A stretch of DNA of 64,000 nt from Verrucomicrobiota bacterium. Lineage in GTDB: Bacteria > Verrucomicrobiota > Verrucomicrobiia > Limisphaerales > UBA9464. The position numbers and the translations under genes are program-made. Numbering within the stretch: the first letter of the stretch is position 1; every line of letters begins with the position of its first letter. The stretch lies in NCBI GenBank assembly GCA_947471985.1, contig CANIZL010000010.1:1-64000 (forward strand), written 5' to 3'. Of this stretch, positions 8,395 to 17,170 are shown piece after piece. The notes beneath the pieces were generated by a model. That model had not been told where the DNA came from and searched no databases. It saw only the letters and a list, made by a program, of their open reading frames with translations.

Positions 8395-9117
8395 GTGTCC
8401 TACAAAATCATTGGTGGCGACGGTCGGGAATACGGTCCGATCACGCTCAATGATGTCCGCGATTGGATTGACGACGAGCGCGTGGCGTTGGATACGCGGG
8501 TCTGGTCGAGTGAAGACGAGCGGTGGTTGCCCGCGGTGGAGCGGTCGGAACTGAAGTGGAATTTCGAAACGCAACTCGCGGCCCTGCCACAGGTTCCGCC
8601 TCCGCTCCCGTCCAGGGATCTTCCCCATGCGGCGATCCTGACCTTGGAACGGGGTACCGTCACCCGGGCGCCGATGCTCCTGCGGGTGGCTGCGATCGGG
8701 TGTGATTATATTCTCTTCACCGTGGCGCTGTCCTTGCTCACCTCGCCGTGGTCCGCGCAGATCGACGCGATGAACAAAAGTGCGTTCGCGAATCTGGGCG
8801 GGCCCGCACCGGATCCCAAACTCGTGTGGGATATGCTCCGCTATCTCGGCACGGCGGTTGTGCCGGCAAGCTACGTGTACTACGCCGCGGTGCCGGTTCT
8901 GTTGGGCAGCACTCCGGGCAAGTTCATTGCGCGTCTCGCCGTGGTTACCGTCGATGGCGGACCGCTGACGATTGGGCGGGCCACCGTGCGTTGGCTGGGG
9001 GCGATGGCCTGTGCGTTTACCTTTGGCTTTGGCTTCCTGCCGATGTTTTTCACGCCGCGCCGGCAGGGTCTGCACGATTTGATTGCCGGCACCTGCGTCG
9101 TTCGTCGCAGCGAATGA
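8395..9117 (+). CDS. GYF_2-domain RDD-family membrane protein
   Basis: About 240 residues. The N-terminal 55 residues match a GYF_2 domain (YKIIGGDGREYGPIT, then a W near the helix and RWLPA). After a proline-rich linker come three to four membrane spans of an RDD domain with the TPGK motif and the R...D positions (RRQGLHDLIAGT). RDD proteins are inner-membrane proteins, some linked to ion exchange. Two GTG codons are possible starts: the one at 8395 is preceded at good spacing by ggaaggtgaaggg, one of the few Shine-Dalgarno-like sites here; the one at 8386 would add three residues. Divergent from the cytochrome gene. Confidence 0.8.
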   Translation: MSYKIIGGDGREYGPITLNDVRDWIDDERVALDTRVWSSEDERWLPAVERSELKWNFETQLAALPQVPPPLPSRDLPHAAILTLERGTVTRAPMLLRVAAIGCDYILFTVALSLLTSPWSAQIDAMNKSAFANLGGPAPDPKLVWDMLRYLGTAVVPASYVYYAAVPVLLGSTPGKFIARLAVVTVDGGPLTIGRATVRWLGAMACAFTFGFGFLPMFFTPRRQGLHDLIAGTCVVRRSE

Positions 9118-9254
9118 TCCCGGGCCGGCCACTTCGGCCCGCCCAACTCGCTGAGCGACAACCCGTCCGCCCGTTCTCCGGACGGGAAGTCGGGCTAAAA
9201 TGCGGCCGATCGTGCCGCCCCAGCCGTTCGCTTGCGCGTTTGCGCTTCGTTTCT

Positions 9255-12200
9255 ATGGTCAGCGTTCTTATGCCGTCTGCGTCTACTCCGCAACGCCGCC
9301 TTGCCCTGGCGGTTTCCGCCGCCCTGGTCGCGTCCCTGCTGCCGTCCACGCTCCACGCTCAACACAAACTCGGCGCCCAGGGTTCGTTCGTCGCCCCCAA
9401 GGTCGCCGCCGCGTCGGATGAAGGGGAAAAGAACCTCAAACGGTTTCAACTGCCGCCCGGCTGGAAGGGCGAGCTGTGGGCGGCCGAGCCCGACGTCTCC
9501 CAACCGGTCGCCTTCAACGTGGCCGACGATGGCCGCGTGTACGTGGCCGAGTCGTTCCGGGCCTGGCGCGGCGTGCCGGATATTCGCGGAATCATGCCGT
9601 GGCTCGACGAGGATCTGGCCTGCAAATCCGTCGAGGACCGCCTCGACATGATGAAGCGGCATCTGGGTGAAACCGGCATGAAGGACTACTACCTGAACAC
9701 CGAACGGGTGCGGGTGCTGTGGGATTCCAACGGCGACGGCAAGGCGGATGTCTCGAAGGTTTTCGCGGAGAATTTTGCCACCCCGCTGGACGGCGTGGCG
9801 TCCGGTGTGCTGGCCCGCGGCAAGGACGTTTATTTCGCCAACATCCCCAACATCTGGCACCTGCGGGACGACAACTATGATGGCCTGGCGGACTCCCGCC
9901 GGAGCATCAGCTACGGTCACGGCATCCGGGTGGGCTTTCTCGGACACGATCTGCACGGCCTGGTTTGGGGACCGGAGGGTAAACTGTATTTCAGCATCGG
10001 CGACCGCGCCTCCATGCTGCAGACCGAGGGACATCTGGTGGGCAATCCGGATTGTGGCGGCGTGTTCCGTTGCAATCCCGACGGCACCGAAATGGAGATG
10101 GTCTACCAGGGTCTGCGGAATCCGCAGCAGTTGGTGTTCGATGAATGGGGCGATCTGTTCACGGGCGACAACAATTCCGACGGCGGCGACCAGGCGCGCT
10201 GGACGTATCTGATCGAAGGTGGCGACAGCGGCTGGCGCATCGGCTGGCAATTCCTCGAACCCGGCAACGCGCCGAATCCGCGCGGTCCGTGGAACTCGGA
10301 AAAGATGTGGCATCCGCAGAACGACACCCAGCCGGCGTACCTGACCCCGCCGATCCGCAATATCACGGCGGGTCCGAGCGGTGTGGCGTATTACCCCGGG
10401 ACGGGTCTCGGACCCGAATGGCAGGGCACGTACACGCTGTGCGATTTCCGCGGCAGCGGCAGCGGCTCGGGCATCATGAGTTTCAAGCTGAAGCCGAAGG
10501 GCGCGAGTTTTGAGGTGGTGGAGGACAAGAAGCATATCTGGGCCATTGAGGCGACGGATGGCTTCTGGGGACCGGACGGCGCGTACTGGGTATCCGACTG
10601 GGTGGATGGTTGGGAACCCGTCGGCAAAGGACGCATTTATCGGTTCTTTGATCCCGTTAAAATTCAGGCCCCGATCGTGCGCGAGACGTCGACGCTGCTG
10701 AAGGCGGGTTTCGCCCAGCGCACGCCGGCCGAGCTGGCCAAACTCCTCGGGCACGCCAATTACCGGGTCCGGCAGGGAGCGCAGTATGAACTGGCGTCCC
10801 GCGGAGAGACCTCCACGTCCCGCCTGGTGAGCGTCGCCAAGGCTGGTCCCACGGTGCAGGCGCGGCTGCATGCGATCTGGGCGCTGGGCCAGGTGGCCCA
10901 CGCAACGGCGGCCACCAAGAACGGCGCGAAGAGCGAACCTCTCGAAGCCCTGATTCCCTTGCTCGCGGACAAGGAACCGCGGGTCCGCGGCAACGTGGCC
11001 CGGGTGCTCGGCGATGCCCGATACCTCCGTGCGCAGGATGCCCTGGCGCGACAGACCACCGATGCCGACGCCCATGCCCAGGCACTGGCCAGCATCGCGC
11101 TCGGCAAACTGGGACAACGTTCTGCGGTGCCGGTGCTCCTTTCGGTTTTGCGCGACAACGCCGATGCCGATCCGCATGTGCGGCACGCCGCCGTGTTTGG
11201 CCTGTCGCGCTGCGCCGATGTCGATGATTTGCTCGCGGTGGCCGGGGATGCGAACGATTCCGTCCGCATGGGCGTGCTGCTCACGCTCCGGAAACTGCAG
11301 CGCAATGAAATCAGCCGGTTCGTCACGGATGCGAATCCGAAACTGGTCCTCGAAGCGGCGCGCGCGATTTCGGATGTGCCGATCAACGGCGCGATGGAGA
11401 ATCTGGCCCGCTTGATCACTCAGCCGATCGCGGGGGATCCGCTGGTGCGCCGGGTGTTGAACGCGAATCTCCGGCACGGCACGACGAACACGGCGCTGGC
11501 GCTGGCGACTTTTGCCACCAAGGACGGAGCGAGCGAGGCGAATCGGTCCGAGGCGCTCGCCATGTTGGCGGCGTGGCCGAAGAATGCCGGTCGTGACTGG
11601 GTGAGTGGCCTGTGGCGCCCCACGACCTTCGCCCGCGACGCCAAAGTGCCGGCGGCGGCACTGGCACCGGTGGTCAACGTGCTCCTGGCGTCCGCACCCG
11701 ATGCGGTTCAGGCCGCGGCCGCGAAAGCCGCGGGACAACTGCACCTCACCGGAGCGTCGGCGGCGCTGCATAAATTGGTGACCCAGGCGACGGTGGTTGC
11801 GCCGACGCGCATCGCCGCGCTCACCGCGCTGTCCGAATTGCAAACGCCGGAATACGCCACGGCGCTGGCGCTGGCCTTGAAGGACGACCGGGAGTCGCTG
11901 CGCAAAGCGGCCCTCAAATTGAGCGTGGAAGCGCCCCCGGTTGCCGGGGTGAGCGGTGCCGCGCCGACGGCGGCCGATCCGACCGATCGCCTCGCCGCCG
12001 TGATTGCGAGTGGGACGTTGTCGGAAAAGCAGAATGCGTACGCGACGTTGACGGGTGTGGCCGGATCCCGTGCGGACGCGGTGATCGGCCAGGCCCTGAC
12101 GGATTTGCTGGCCGGCAAGGTACCCGCGGAATTGCGCGTGGATATCCTGGAGGCCGCCGCCAAGCGCCCGGCCTTGAAAGCGGACCTCGCGAAATACGAG

Positions 12201-12671
12201 GCGACGCTCGATCCCAAGGATGATCTGGCCCGCTGGCGGCCGGTGTTGGCAGGCGGTAACGCCGAGTTGGGACAGAAGGTTTTCGCCGAGAAGGCCGAAG
12301 TCAGTTGTGTGCGCTGCCACAAGGCGGCCGGCGAAGGTGGGGAAGTCGGCCCGGAATTGACCGGGATCATCACGCGGCAGAATCGCGAGTACCTCCTCCA
12401 GAGCATCGTCCACCCGAATGCGACGATCGCGCAGGGCTTTGAAAACCTGCTCGTCACCCTGAAGAACGGCACCAGCTATGCTGGCATCATCAAGGCGGAC
12501 ACCGCGGACACGCTGGTGATCAATTCGCCGGAGGACGGCGAATTGAAGCTGAAAAAGGCCGACATTGTCACGCGCGAAAAGGGACTCTCCGGCATGCCGG
12601 AAGGCCTCGCGGATCAGCTCACCAAATTCGAGCTGCGCAACCTGATCGAATACATTGCCACGCTGAAATAG
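9255..12671 (+). CDS. Membrane-bound dehydrogenase-type beta-propeller with HEAT repeats and C-terminal heme domain
   Basis: An 1138-residue exported protein. A signal peptide (about 1-36) is followed by a PQQ-dehydrogenase-like beta propeller (about 60-460) with the family blocks FNVADDGRVYVAES, DGVASGV, GLRNPQQ and GDNNSDGGD, as in the TIGR02604-like family. HEAT repeats fill about 470-900. The C-terminus has a cytochrome c motif CVRCH (1018-1022), then GGEVGPELTGI and TREKGLSGMPEGL, the TIGR02603-like block. It probably oxidises a sugar or alcohol in the periplasm and passes electrons through its own heme; the substrate is unknown. The ATG at MVSVLM gives a proper signal peptide. The arrangement with the 6158-8215 gene suggests duplication of the heme module. 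Confidence 0.85.
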   Translation: MVSVLMPSASTPQRRLALAVSAALVASLLPSTLHAQHKLGAQGSFVAPKVAAASDEGEKNLKRFQLPPGWKGELWAAEPDVSQPVAFNVADDGRVYVAESFRAWRGVPDIRGIMPWLDEDLACKSVEDRLDMMKRHLGETGMKDYYLNTERVRVLWDSNGDGKADVSKVFAENFATPLDGVASGVLARGKDVYFANIPNIWHLRDDNYDGLADSRRSISYGHGIRVGFLGHDLHGLVWGPEGKLYFSIGDRASMLQTEGHLVGNPDCGGVFRCNPDGTEMEMVYQGLRNPQQLVFDEWGDLFTGDNNSDGGDQARWTYLIEGGDSGWRIGWQFLEPGNAPNPRGPWNSEKMWHPQNDTQPAYLTPPIRNITAGPSGVAYYPGTGLGPEWQGTYTLCDFRGSGSGSGIMSFKLKPKGASFEVVEDKKHIWAIEATDGFWGPDGAYWVSDWVDGWEPVGKGRIYRFFDPVKIQAPIVRETSTLLKAGFAQRTPAELAKLLGHANYRVRQGAQYELASRGETSTSRLVSVAKAGPTVQARLHAIWALGQVAHATAATKNGAKSEPLEALIPLLADKEPRVRGNVARVLGDARYLRAQDALARQTTDADAHAQALASIALGKLGQRSAVPVLLSVLRDNADADPHVRHAAVFGLSRCADVDDLLAVAGDANDSVRMGVLLTLRKLQRNEISRFVTDANPKLVLEAARAISDVPINGAMENLARLITQPIAGDPLVRRVLNANLRHGTTNTALALATFATKDGASEANRSEALAMLAAWPKNAGRDWVSGLWRPTTFARDAKVPAAALAPVVNVLLASAPDAVQAAAAKAAGQLHLTGASAALHKLVTQATVVAPTRIAALTALSELQTPEYATALALALKDDRESLRKAALKLSVEAPPVAGVSGAAPTAADPTDRLAAVIASGTLSEKQNAYATLTGVAGSRADAVIGQALTDLLAGKVPAELRVDILEAAAKRPALKADLAKYEATLDPKDDLARWRPVLAGGNAELGQKVFAEKAEVSCVRCHKAAGEGGEVGPELTGIITRQNREYLLQSIVHPNATIAQGFENLLVTLKNGTSYAGIIKADTADTLVINSPEDGELKLKKADIVTREKGLSGMPEGLADQLTKFELRNLIEYIATLK

Positions 12672-12683
12672 CGCGGGAGCGAC

Positions 12684-15260
12684 TCAACCGTGGCAGCGCT
12701 TGAATTTCAAGCCGCTGCCACAGGGGCACGGGGCATTGCGACCGATCTTGGATGTCGCCCGACCGGCCTCTCCGGCAGCGCTGGCCGGCGCCTGATTCTC
12801 CTCGGGCTTACCGCGCAGGGCGCGTAGGACCCGCACACCGATTCCCGCCTTGGCGGTCGCGAGGGCAGGTTCAGCGCCCGCCGCAGGCCAGCGCTTTGGG
12901 GCCGGTTCCTTAGCGGCCGGGGCCACCTTGGGACCGGAGCGGACCGATTTGGCACCCACAGGGGCCACCACCGACTTCGGAGCTACGGCCGTAGGCACTA
13001 CCGCCGCAGGCGGCTCAACGGGTGAGTGAGTGGACGGGAGAGGAACGATCGGATCGGCTTCCCTCGCCACCGGTGGGACGGGTGCCTGGGGTTCCTCACG
13101 CACCGGGGCCGCGATCAAAACAGGTTCCGCAACCGGCTCTTCCATCGTTGTCGTTGGGGCCACCACCACGGGCGCCTCAGCCGGCAGCTCCACCGGCGGT
13201 GCGATAACCGGCGTTGGAACGATCGCCGTAGGTTCCATCGCCACGAGTGAAACGGGCGCCTTCGGTTCCTCAGGCACCGCGGTCGCGATCAAGACGCGTT
13301 CCGCCACCGGCTCTTCCATCACCGGCGTAGGGGCGATCGCCACGGGCGGATCCACGGGTGCAGGGGCGATCGGGGCGGCTTCGATTACCACCGGTGGCAC
13401 TGGGGCCGTCACTTCCATCGCCGGTGTCGTAGCTGCCGCGGGCGGGCACTCCACGGGCGGAGGAGCGATCGGCGAAACTTCCACTGCCACGGAGGGGATC
13501 GGTGCCGAGGGTTTCTCACGCTCCGGGGTCGCGATAAAACCGGGATCCGCGACCGGCGCTGCCGCCTCCAGTACCGGTACCGGGGCTACTGCCGGCGTCG
13601 GCGCAACCGGGGCGGAAATCGGAACGGGTACGGCCGGGGGAACGCCCTCATCGACGTGAGCTTTCGGTGCGGCAGCGCCCGGCCTCCGCAGGACCGCATG
13701 AAGACCGGAACCGGTCGGACGCGGGGCCACCGCGGCCGGGGCCGGGGCCGGCGCTGAGGCCGGCGCAGCATCCGGCAGATCCGCTTGGGACGATGGTTTA
13801 ATGGACGCCTTCAGTCCGGACGGACGACGGGGCGCGGACAGGGGAACGGGCGCGTCGGCCAAGCGGCTCGTTGGCAACCAACGGTCCACGGGCGAACTCG
13901 GCGCCGTTACCACCGCGGGAGGGGCCTCCAGCACCGGCGCAGGAATGACGTTCGGCAAAGTCTCCGCGGTCTGGCCTTCAGCGGCAACCCGGGCCGCTTC
14001 AACGACAGCAGGTACCGCCAGCACGGGCATCGGGGGCAGCGCGGGAAGCACTGCTTCGATCACCGCCGCCGCCGTGGGTCGGGAGGGAGGCTCCGAAGTC
14101 GCCGGCTCGGGAAGTGGAACCACAGTTTCCGGCGTCGCGGATTTAGGGGCGCCTTCCGCTGCGGCCGGAATGCCGACCTCTTCATCCACATCGCCGAAGG
14201 CAAACGAGGGCATCGGCGCCGATTTGACCACCGGCACAATCGTCGCCGGAGAGGGAGAGGGAGAGGGAGCCGGTGTCGACTTGGCCGGTACGCTCCCAGG
14301 ACCGAGACGCGTCATCTTGGGACGCAACGGCAGGGAAAATTTCGGTCGCTGAACCGGCGCCGCGGATTTTAATCCCAAGGCGATCTGAACGCTTCCCCAA
14401 TCGCCCGCCACACCGGTATCGACAGGACCGGTCGTGAACGTTCGTTCGATCTCGGCGGCGGCCTCCACGCCCTGGAGATCGACCAAATCACTGATGATCT
14501 GGGAATTCAACCGGGCCGTGCGCTGGGACGCCGAAGCCAGAACGAGGCGCAGGCGGCTCACACAATCGAGGCGGGCTGCCGGATGCTGCTGTCCGATCTC
14601 CGAGATGACCCGGGCACAGGTGATCTGGGCAGTAACCGACCCGCTACCCCGCAAGAGGAAACCCGCGATGGGGTCCAGCGCTGCGGTACCAAACTCCCCC
14701 AGCAGACGCGGAAACTCCGTGGCCACCGGTGAATCAACGCTGTCGGGCACGTGCTTCACCAAGTTCACCAACGGACGGACCGCGGTGGCCACCTTCAAAC
14801 CGGCCAGGGCCCGGGCGGCATGAATGGGAGCCCAGCGCAAGGGCCCGACGTCAGGAGCCGTGTGCAGGCGTAGATCCGTCGCCAGTCGCAGCAACTCCGG
14901 AACCGATTCCTGAGAGAAATCCCCGATCTTTCCCATCGGCCCGACGGACAGCAGACGATCCACCGGGGCCTGATAGGTTCGCTCGGGATATCGGACTTCC
15001 TCACTGACTTCGACGGTACAATTCGCGGCAGTCAGGGCGGTCCGAATCGGCTCCGGATGCACGTGCCCGAAACCGAGGATGATCTGTCCGTCGATTGGCA
15101 GATGCGCGGCCAGGGTGGTCTGGGTCACCGTGAGCTGGCTGGCACGGGACAGCTTTTCCTGCAGCTCGACGCCCATACCCGCCGGGACCAGTACGTGCAG
15201 CCCGAGCGAGGAATCATCCCGCAATATCACCGGTAGCGGGGGAACCGTTGAGGAGGACAT
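12684..15260 (-). CDS. HEAT-like protein with Pro/Ala repeat region and C-terminal SEC-C motif
   Basis: 858 residues, no signal peptide. About residues 1-280 form a folded part with HEAT-like helices (LLRLATDLRL, AARALAGLK, LVKHVP). From about 300 to 800 the chain is a Pro/Ala/Val-rich, probably disordered tail that contains a 58-residue tandem repeat. It ends in a SEC-C zinc motif, IGRNAPCPCGSGLKFKRC (C-x-C...C-H), as in SecA tails and many adaptor proteins. Function unknown; the layout suggests a scaffold tethered by its zinc knuckle to ribosome or SecB-like partners. It is convergent with the large dehydrogenase gene, with 12 bp between stops. Confidence 0.75.
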   Translation of the reverse strand: MSSSTVPPLPVILRDDSSLGLHVLVPAGMGVELQEKLSRASQLTVTQTTLAAHLPIDGQIILGFGHVHPEPIRTALTAANCTVEVSEEVRYPERTYQAPVDRLLSVGPMGKIGDFSQESVPELLRLATDLRLHTAPDVGPLRWAPIHAARALAGLKVATAVRPLVNLVKHVPDSVDSPVATEFPRLLGEFGTAALDPIAGFLLRGSGSVTAQITCARVISEIGQQHPAARLDCVSRLRLVLASASQRTARLNSQIISDLVDLQGVEAAAEIERTFTTGPVDTGVAGDWGSVQIALGLKSAAPVQRPKFSLPLRPKMTRLGPGSVPAKSTPAPSPSPSPATIVPVVKSAPMPSFAFGDVDEEVGIPAAAEGAPKSATPETVVPLPEPATSEPPSRPTAAAVIEAVLPALPPMPVLAVPAVVEAARVAAEGQTAETLPNVIPAPVLEAPPAVVTAPSSPVDRWLPTSRLADAPVPLSAPRRPSGLKASIKPSSQADLPDAAPASAPAPAPAAVAPRPTGSGLHAVLRRPGAAAPKAHVDEGVPPAVPVPISAPVAPTPAVAPVPVLEAAAPVADPGFIATPEREKPSAPIPSVAVEVSPIAPPPVECPPAAATTPAMEVTAPVPPVVIEAAPIAPAPVDPPVAIAPTPVMEEPVAERVLIATAVPEEPKAPVSLVAMEPTAIVPTPVIAPPVELPAEAPVVVAPTTTMEEPVAEPVLIAAPVREEPQAPVPPVAREADPIVPLPSTHSPVEPPAAVVPTAVAPKSVVAPVGAKSVRSGPKVAPAAKEPAPKRWPAAGAEPALATAKAGIGVRVLRALRGKPEENQAPASAAGEAGRATSKIGRNAPCPCGSGLKFKRCHG
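12970..13560 (-). repeat. In-frame 174-bp coding tandem repeat
   Basis: Within the Pro/Ala-rich part of the SEC-C gene a unit beginning MEEPVAE recurs exactly 58 codons later, and both copies continue with P-(V/A)-REEP/PEEP-xAPV. Two clear units and two decayed ones (with CPPAA and DPPVA in the equivalent places) can be followed. This is the type of repeat that changes copy number by slippage or unequal exchange. Confidence 0.65.
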
Positions 15261-15377
15261 TCGGGCGACTTATAAACGAATCGGTGCCCGCGCCAAAAAT
15301 GTTTCCACGGATCGATTAGTCGCCGGCTCCAAAGAACCGGGGCGCAAGACACGCCGAACGAACACCCCGGCCGGAAG

Positions 15378-16388
15378 TCAGCGGGAGGGGCGATCCGGGC
15401 GCGGGCAGCGAAAAAGGGTCGGACGACGATCCTCCGGGTGCAGAACACGGGACGTGCCGTTGTTGTCGATCACCAACCAGATGTTCGTCGCATCCACGGC
15501 CAGGCCCTCGAACTGCCCATAGGGAAGCATCACGCCGTAGCCAAATTCCGTGGAGAGTTCGATATCGGTATAATCGAAGTCCGCCAGCACCCGATGACTC
15601 GCGGGATCCACCTGCACCACCCGCCGACTCTGCCGGCACAGCACCCAAAGGGAGTCCGCATGCCAACACAGGTCGGAATACATGAAATCCCGCGAGGCAT
15701 GGCCCAAGGGCGCCACCTGAAAATCGTCCACTACTCGAAGACTCTTCAGATCCACGACAATGATCCGACCGATGGACCGTTCGTTGGCGAGGTAGAGACG
15801 GTCGTTCGTACCCACGGCGATGCCTTCCCAGGACGCATTCACATCCTTGGAAAACCACTTCTTCACCGGACTCCAATCGATATCCAATCGTTCCAAGCGC
15901 CCGGTTTGTGGATCGGCCCGGAGGACCCAGCGATTCAGTTCCTCGCAAAAATAGATCCGCCCGTCCGCATCCTGAGCGAGGCCTTCGAGATCCCAGCGTC
16001 CGATTTTGCCCGTGGAGATCGGAGTCAGTTGGCCCGGCGTGAACCATTTCGGATCGCGGAGGAGATCGGCTGTACCATTGGTCCGCCGGTCTATGCGATA
16101 GAGCCCCGCGGATTTGTCATTCACGGTATAAAGGTTGCCCTCCGGACGCAGCAACAGGGCGGAGGCATCGAAGCGTTCGCCGCCGGGCGGATTGAGCAGC
16201 CAATGTTCGGCGACCTTTAGTTTGAAGCTATTGGCGGAGGAGGAGGCCGGGAGAGAAGGGGCGGCAGGCGGCTCAGCGACGCGGGCCAGGGCCACAGTTT
16301 CGCGGGGCGCCGCCGGCGGCAGCGCGGTGCGGCAGCTGAGGGAGCACCCGGCCACCAATCCCAAGTTGAGCAGTCGCCACGCGTTCAT
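15378..16388 (-). CDS. SdiA-regulated/esterase-like beta-propeller lipoprotein
   Basis: 336 residues with a lipoprotein signal peptide; the lipobox is LVAGC, Cys at 15. After an Ala/Pro linker the body looks like a six-bladed propeller: repeated D-x-DGRIYFCEE, LYLANE and LWVLCRQ strands, a WDLEGLA and a second WEGIAVG, and near the end FEGLAVDATNIWLV. The paired (D/W)-x-EG(L/I)A signatures are typical of SdiA-regulated and esterase-like phytase families, which bind or cleave phosphoesters or act as sensors on the envelope. The ligand is unknown. It precedes the SEC-C gene with a gap of about 120 bp. Confidence 0.72.
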   Translation of the reverse strand: MNAWRLLNLGLVAGCSLSCRTALPPAAPRETVALARVAEPPAAPSLPASSSANSFKLKVAEHWLLNPPGGERFDASALLLRPEGNLYTVNDKSAGLYRIDRRTNGTADLLRDPKWFTPGQLTPISTGKIGRWDLEGLAQDADGRIYFCEELNRWVLRADPQTGRLERLDIDWSPVKKWFSKDVNASWEGIAVGTNDRLYLANERSIGRIIVVDLKSLRVVDDFQVAPLGHASRDFMYSDLCWHADSLWVLCRQSRRVVQVDPASHRVLADFDYTDIELSTEFGYGVMLPYGQFEGLAVDATNIWLVIDNNGTSRVLHPEDRRPTLFRCPRPDRPSR

Positions 16389-16457
16389 GACGGTGCAGTT
16401 GAGTGGAAGAACGGGCGGGGGAAAAGGGCGGTTGCGGGATTACCAGCCAGCGGGCCT

Positions 16458-16478
16458 CCGGCGTTACCAGTACCGCTG
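16458..16478. repeat. Short dispersed motif, copy 1
   Basis: The 21-mer ccggcgttaccagtaccgctg reappears in two partial forms in the spacer upstream of thiH, at 22660-22672 (first 13 bases) and 22837-22855 (with a small gap). All three lie between genes. This may be a decayed dispersed repeat or chance similarity in GC-rich DNA. Confidence 0.3.
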
Positions 16479-16505
16479 CACTTTCCCGTCGGTGAACCGG
16501 TCGCC

Positions 16506-16536
16506 AACAAAAAACCCCGCATCTAGCGGGGTTTTC
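16506..16536 (-). terminator. Rho-independent terminator
   Basis: aaaaccccgc / gcggggtttt with a 5-base loop, followed on the minus strand by ttttttg. It lies 17 bases after the stop of the last YHS-like lipoprotein gene and ends that small transcript. The plus-strand form also has a short T run, so it may work in both directions. Confidence 0.85.
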
Positions 16537-16552
16537 GCGGGATCGAGGCCGA

Positions 16553-16810
16553 TCAGTTCAGCTTGGCGAGGAACTTGCCCGGATTCTTATTGAACTCGGC
16601 GCGGCAGTCCTTGCAGCAGAGTCGGACTTCCTGGCCGTTGGTGACGAAACGGATGCCGTTGCCGTCGATCTTGTCGCCGGAGACAACGCACTTATCGCCC
16701 AGCGGATACGGGCGGGGGGACGTCGAGGTGGTGTGTTTCTCGATGTTGATACAGCCGGTGAGGCCGGCGAGGGAGGTCGACACGGCGAACAGGGCGAGCA
16801 GTTTCTTCAT
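16553..16810 (-). CDS. YHS/TRASH-like metal-binding lipoprotein, second of a tandem pair
   Basis: 85 residues. The lipoprotein signal peptide ends in LTGC (Cys 19). The mature part has a first Cys in KCVVSGDKI and a closing LCCKDCRAEFNKNP, the spaced cysteines of YHS/TRASH-type domains that bind heavy metals. It is a paralogue of the gene directly upstream. A GTG overlapping the upstream stop (GTGA) could start a product nine residues longer and couple translation; the ATG at MKKLL gives the better signal peptide. Probable role: periplasmic copper or other metal binding. Confidence 0.7.
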   Translation of the reverse strand: MKKLLALFAVSTSLAGLTGCINIEKHTTSTSPRPYPLGDKCVVSGDKIDGNGIRFVTNGQEVRLCCKDCRAEFNKNPGKFLAKLN

Positions 16811-16833
16811 GGGCGGGAAACCTTTCCGAAAAC

Positions 16834-17106
16834 TCACTTGCTGGCAAGTTTGGTCAGGAACTTGGCGGGTTCCTTGTCAAAATCCGGCCGGCAGCTCTTG
16901 CAGCACAGCTTGATTTCCTGGCCTTCATGGACAAACACGATCGGGTTTCCCATGGAGCCGAGCTTCTCACCGGACACGAGGCAGACGTCCAGCGTATAGG
17001 GTTTCGCGGCCGGCTTGGCCGTGGCGGCGGTCGGGCTGGATTGGTCAGCGCAACCGCCGGCAAAAACTGCGGCGGCCAGCCCGAGAATGAAAAAATGCTT
17101 TCTCAT
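16834..17106 (-). CDS. YHS/TRASH-like metal-binding lipoprotein, first of a tandem pair
   Basis: 90 residues from the ATG at MRKHFF. The signal peptide ends in a lipobox AGGC (Cys 19). The mature domain has VCLVSGEKLG and LCCKSCRPDFDKEP, aligning over its whole length with the downstream gene (C-x-VSG...GQE-(V/I)-(R/K)-LCCK-(D/S)-CR). The two stem from a duplication and are probably one transcript. The metal is not identifiable; no cation ATPase or cus/cop gene is adjacent. Confidence 0.7.
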   Translation of the reverse strand: MRKHFFILGLAAAVFAGGCADQSSPTAATAKPAAKPYTLDVCLVSGEKLGSMGNPIVFVHEGQEIKLCCKSCRPDFDKEPAKFLTKLASK

Positions 17107-17170
17107 GACGGGCCAGCCTAGCACAGGCGATTTTCGGCGCCTCCAGAATCTTATCTTCCGGAGCCCCGGT

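Noticed and set aside
9195-12413. Long open frame on the minus strand opposite the large dehydrogenase gene.
   Set aside because: Its translation is rich in Arg, His and Gln with no domain pattern, while the plus frame has clear propeller, HEAT and heme motifs. It is open only because of GC-biased third positions.
13030-13659. Plus-strand Gly/Ala/Thr-rich frame resembling a repetitive surface protein.
   Set aside because: It is the complement of the Pro/Ala repeat of the SEC-C protein; no signal peptide, and the start is not supported.
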